Assembly (NCBI GenBank): GCA_003972865.1
Contig: QOAX01000240.1
Location: 1 to 5,264 of the forward strand
DNA from: Verrucomicrobiota bacterium
GTDB lineage: Bacteria > Verrucomicrobiota > Verrucomicrobiia > Limisphaerales > UBA1096
Length of the DNA stretch: 5,264 bases
Direction of reading: 5' to 3'
Part shown: piece after piece, positions 4,920-5,264 of the stretch
Position numbering within the stretch: the stretch's first letter is position 1
How the letters are laid out: each line of letters opens with the position of its first letter
Notes under the pieces: model-generated
Database searches by the model: none
What the model saw: the letters and a program-made list of their open reading frames with translations, nothing else
What the model was told of the DNA's origin: nothing
Made by a program: the position numbers and the translations under genes

Positions 4920-5264
4920 GGGAAGTCGCAGCAGTCGTCTCCTCAAGCTGAAAAGAAACCAAAACCTGCGACTGCCAAAGCACCAGACATCTCAATTCAC
5001 GGTGCTGCCACTGTACGAAACATCAAAGCCGTCAAACAGCACATCGCTGCTGGTACGGATGTGAATGCGAAGGATAATTTTGGAAGGACTACTTTGCATT
5101 TGGCGGCTGCTGGAGGTCACATGGAAATCGTCGAACTGCTTATCGCCGCAGGTGCGGATGTGAATGCGAAGGATAATTATGGTGATTATGGCAAAACACC
5201 GCTATCTTATGCCAAAGGTGAAATCGCCGACCTCCTCCGCAAACACGGCGGCAAGACGGGTGAA
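4869..5264 (+). CDS. Ankyrin-repeat lipoprotein, 3' end beyond window
   Basis: The first 132 residues are visible. Start is the ATG of an ATGA overlap with the orphan tail. Residues 1-17 (MKHLLLTTIAAVLLVGC) are a lipoprotein signal with lipobox LVGC and lipidated Cys17. A Lys/Pro/Ala-rich linker follows (18-38). Ankyrin repeats lie at ~41-70 (degenerate), 71-103 (a clear repeat with TTLHLAAAGG and ADVNAKDN), and a shortened one from 104 (GKTPLSYAKGEIADLLRKHGG). By comparison with 4807-4872 about eight codons remain (ELKAEGK plus stop), so the full protein should be near 139-140 residues, small for an ankyrin protein. It should be anchored in a membrane facing the periplasm and mediate protein contacts; no partner is visible. 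The preceding tail has GAAGGG only two bases from the ATG, too close for a normal ribosome site, so coupling through the overlap is likely. It is a paralogue of the gene at the left edge. Confidence 0.9.
   Translation, partial: MKHLLLTTIAAVLLVGCGKSQQSSPQAEKKPKPATAKAPDISIHGAATVRNIKAVKQHIAAGTDVNAKDNFGRTTLHLAAAGGHMEIVELLIAAGADVNAKDNYGDYGKTPLSYAKGEIADLLRKHGGKTGE

Noticed and set aside
1..5264. CRISPR array, insertion sequence, integrase or toxin-antitoxin genes
   Set aside because: No regularly spaced repeats, no transposase or recombinase motifs, and no small paired genes were found on either strand.

Overview
The window looks like a Verrucomicrobiota (PVC group) chromosome, probably an accessory region. 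Two signals point there. One is a 980-residue secreted protein built like the PVC-specific 'Pirellula/Verrucomicrobium-type' heme-binding dehydrogenase-like proteins: a beta-propeller followed by a CxxCH cytochrome domain. The other is a family of short ankyrin-repeat lipoproteins that share one leader (MKHLLLTTIAA...LVGC) and one tail (ADLLRKHGGKTGEELKAEGK). I recognise that family from Verrucomicrobiota-type sequences. No exact genus can be read from the sequence.

Layout, left to right. (1) 1-206: C-terminal end of an ankyrin-repeat protein. (2) 207-917: about 700 bases without a convincing protein gene. This stretch holds a C-rich block, a weak promoter candidate, an orphan Shine-Dalgarno-like AGGAGG, several inverted repeats, the 3' two-thirds of a tRNA-Leu(GAG) whose 5' end is missing (510-577), and a good intrinsic terminator just after it (597-626). 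(3) 918-3860: the large secreted propeller/cytochrome c protein. (4) 3857-4789: a lipoprotein of the glycerophosphodiester phosphodiesterase (GDPD) family, overlapping the previous gene by ATGA. (5) 4786-4872: an orphan ankyrin-family tail without its body. (6) 4869-5264: the start of another ankyrin-repeat lipoprotein, running off the end of the window.

The main point is how genes 3-6 are joined. The GDPD gene carries the ankyrin family's lipoprotein leader at its 5' end and is followed, out of frame, by the ankyrin family's tail. It therefore reads as a foreign body placed between the constant ends of an ankyrin lipoprotein gene. The cytochrome protein may also end in a diverged copy of the same tail (7 of 13 residues, 32 of 42 bases). 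The junction block (tail - ATGA - leader) recurs between genes and could serve as homology for exchanging what lies between. Successive genes are linked by overlapping stop and start codons (ATGA, TTGA, ATGA), which suggests one translationally coupled unit delivering proteins to the periplasm and outer membrane. Together with the truncated tRNA-Leu, this suggests a plastic island-like locus, although no integrase or transposase is visible.
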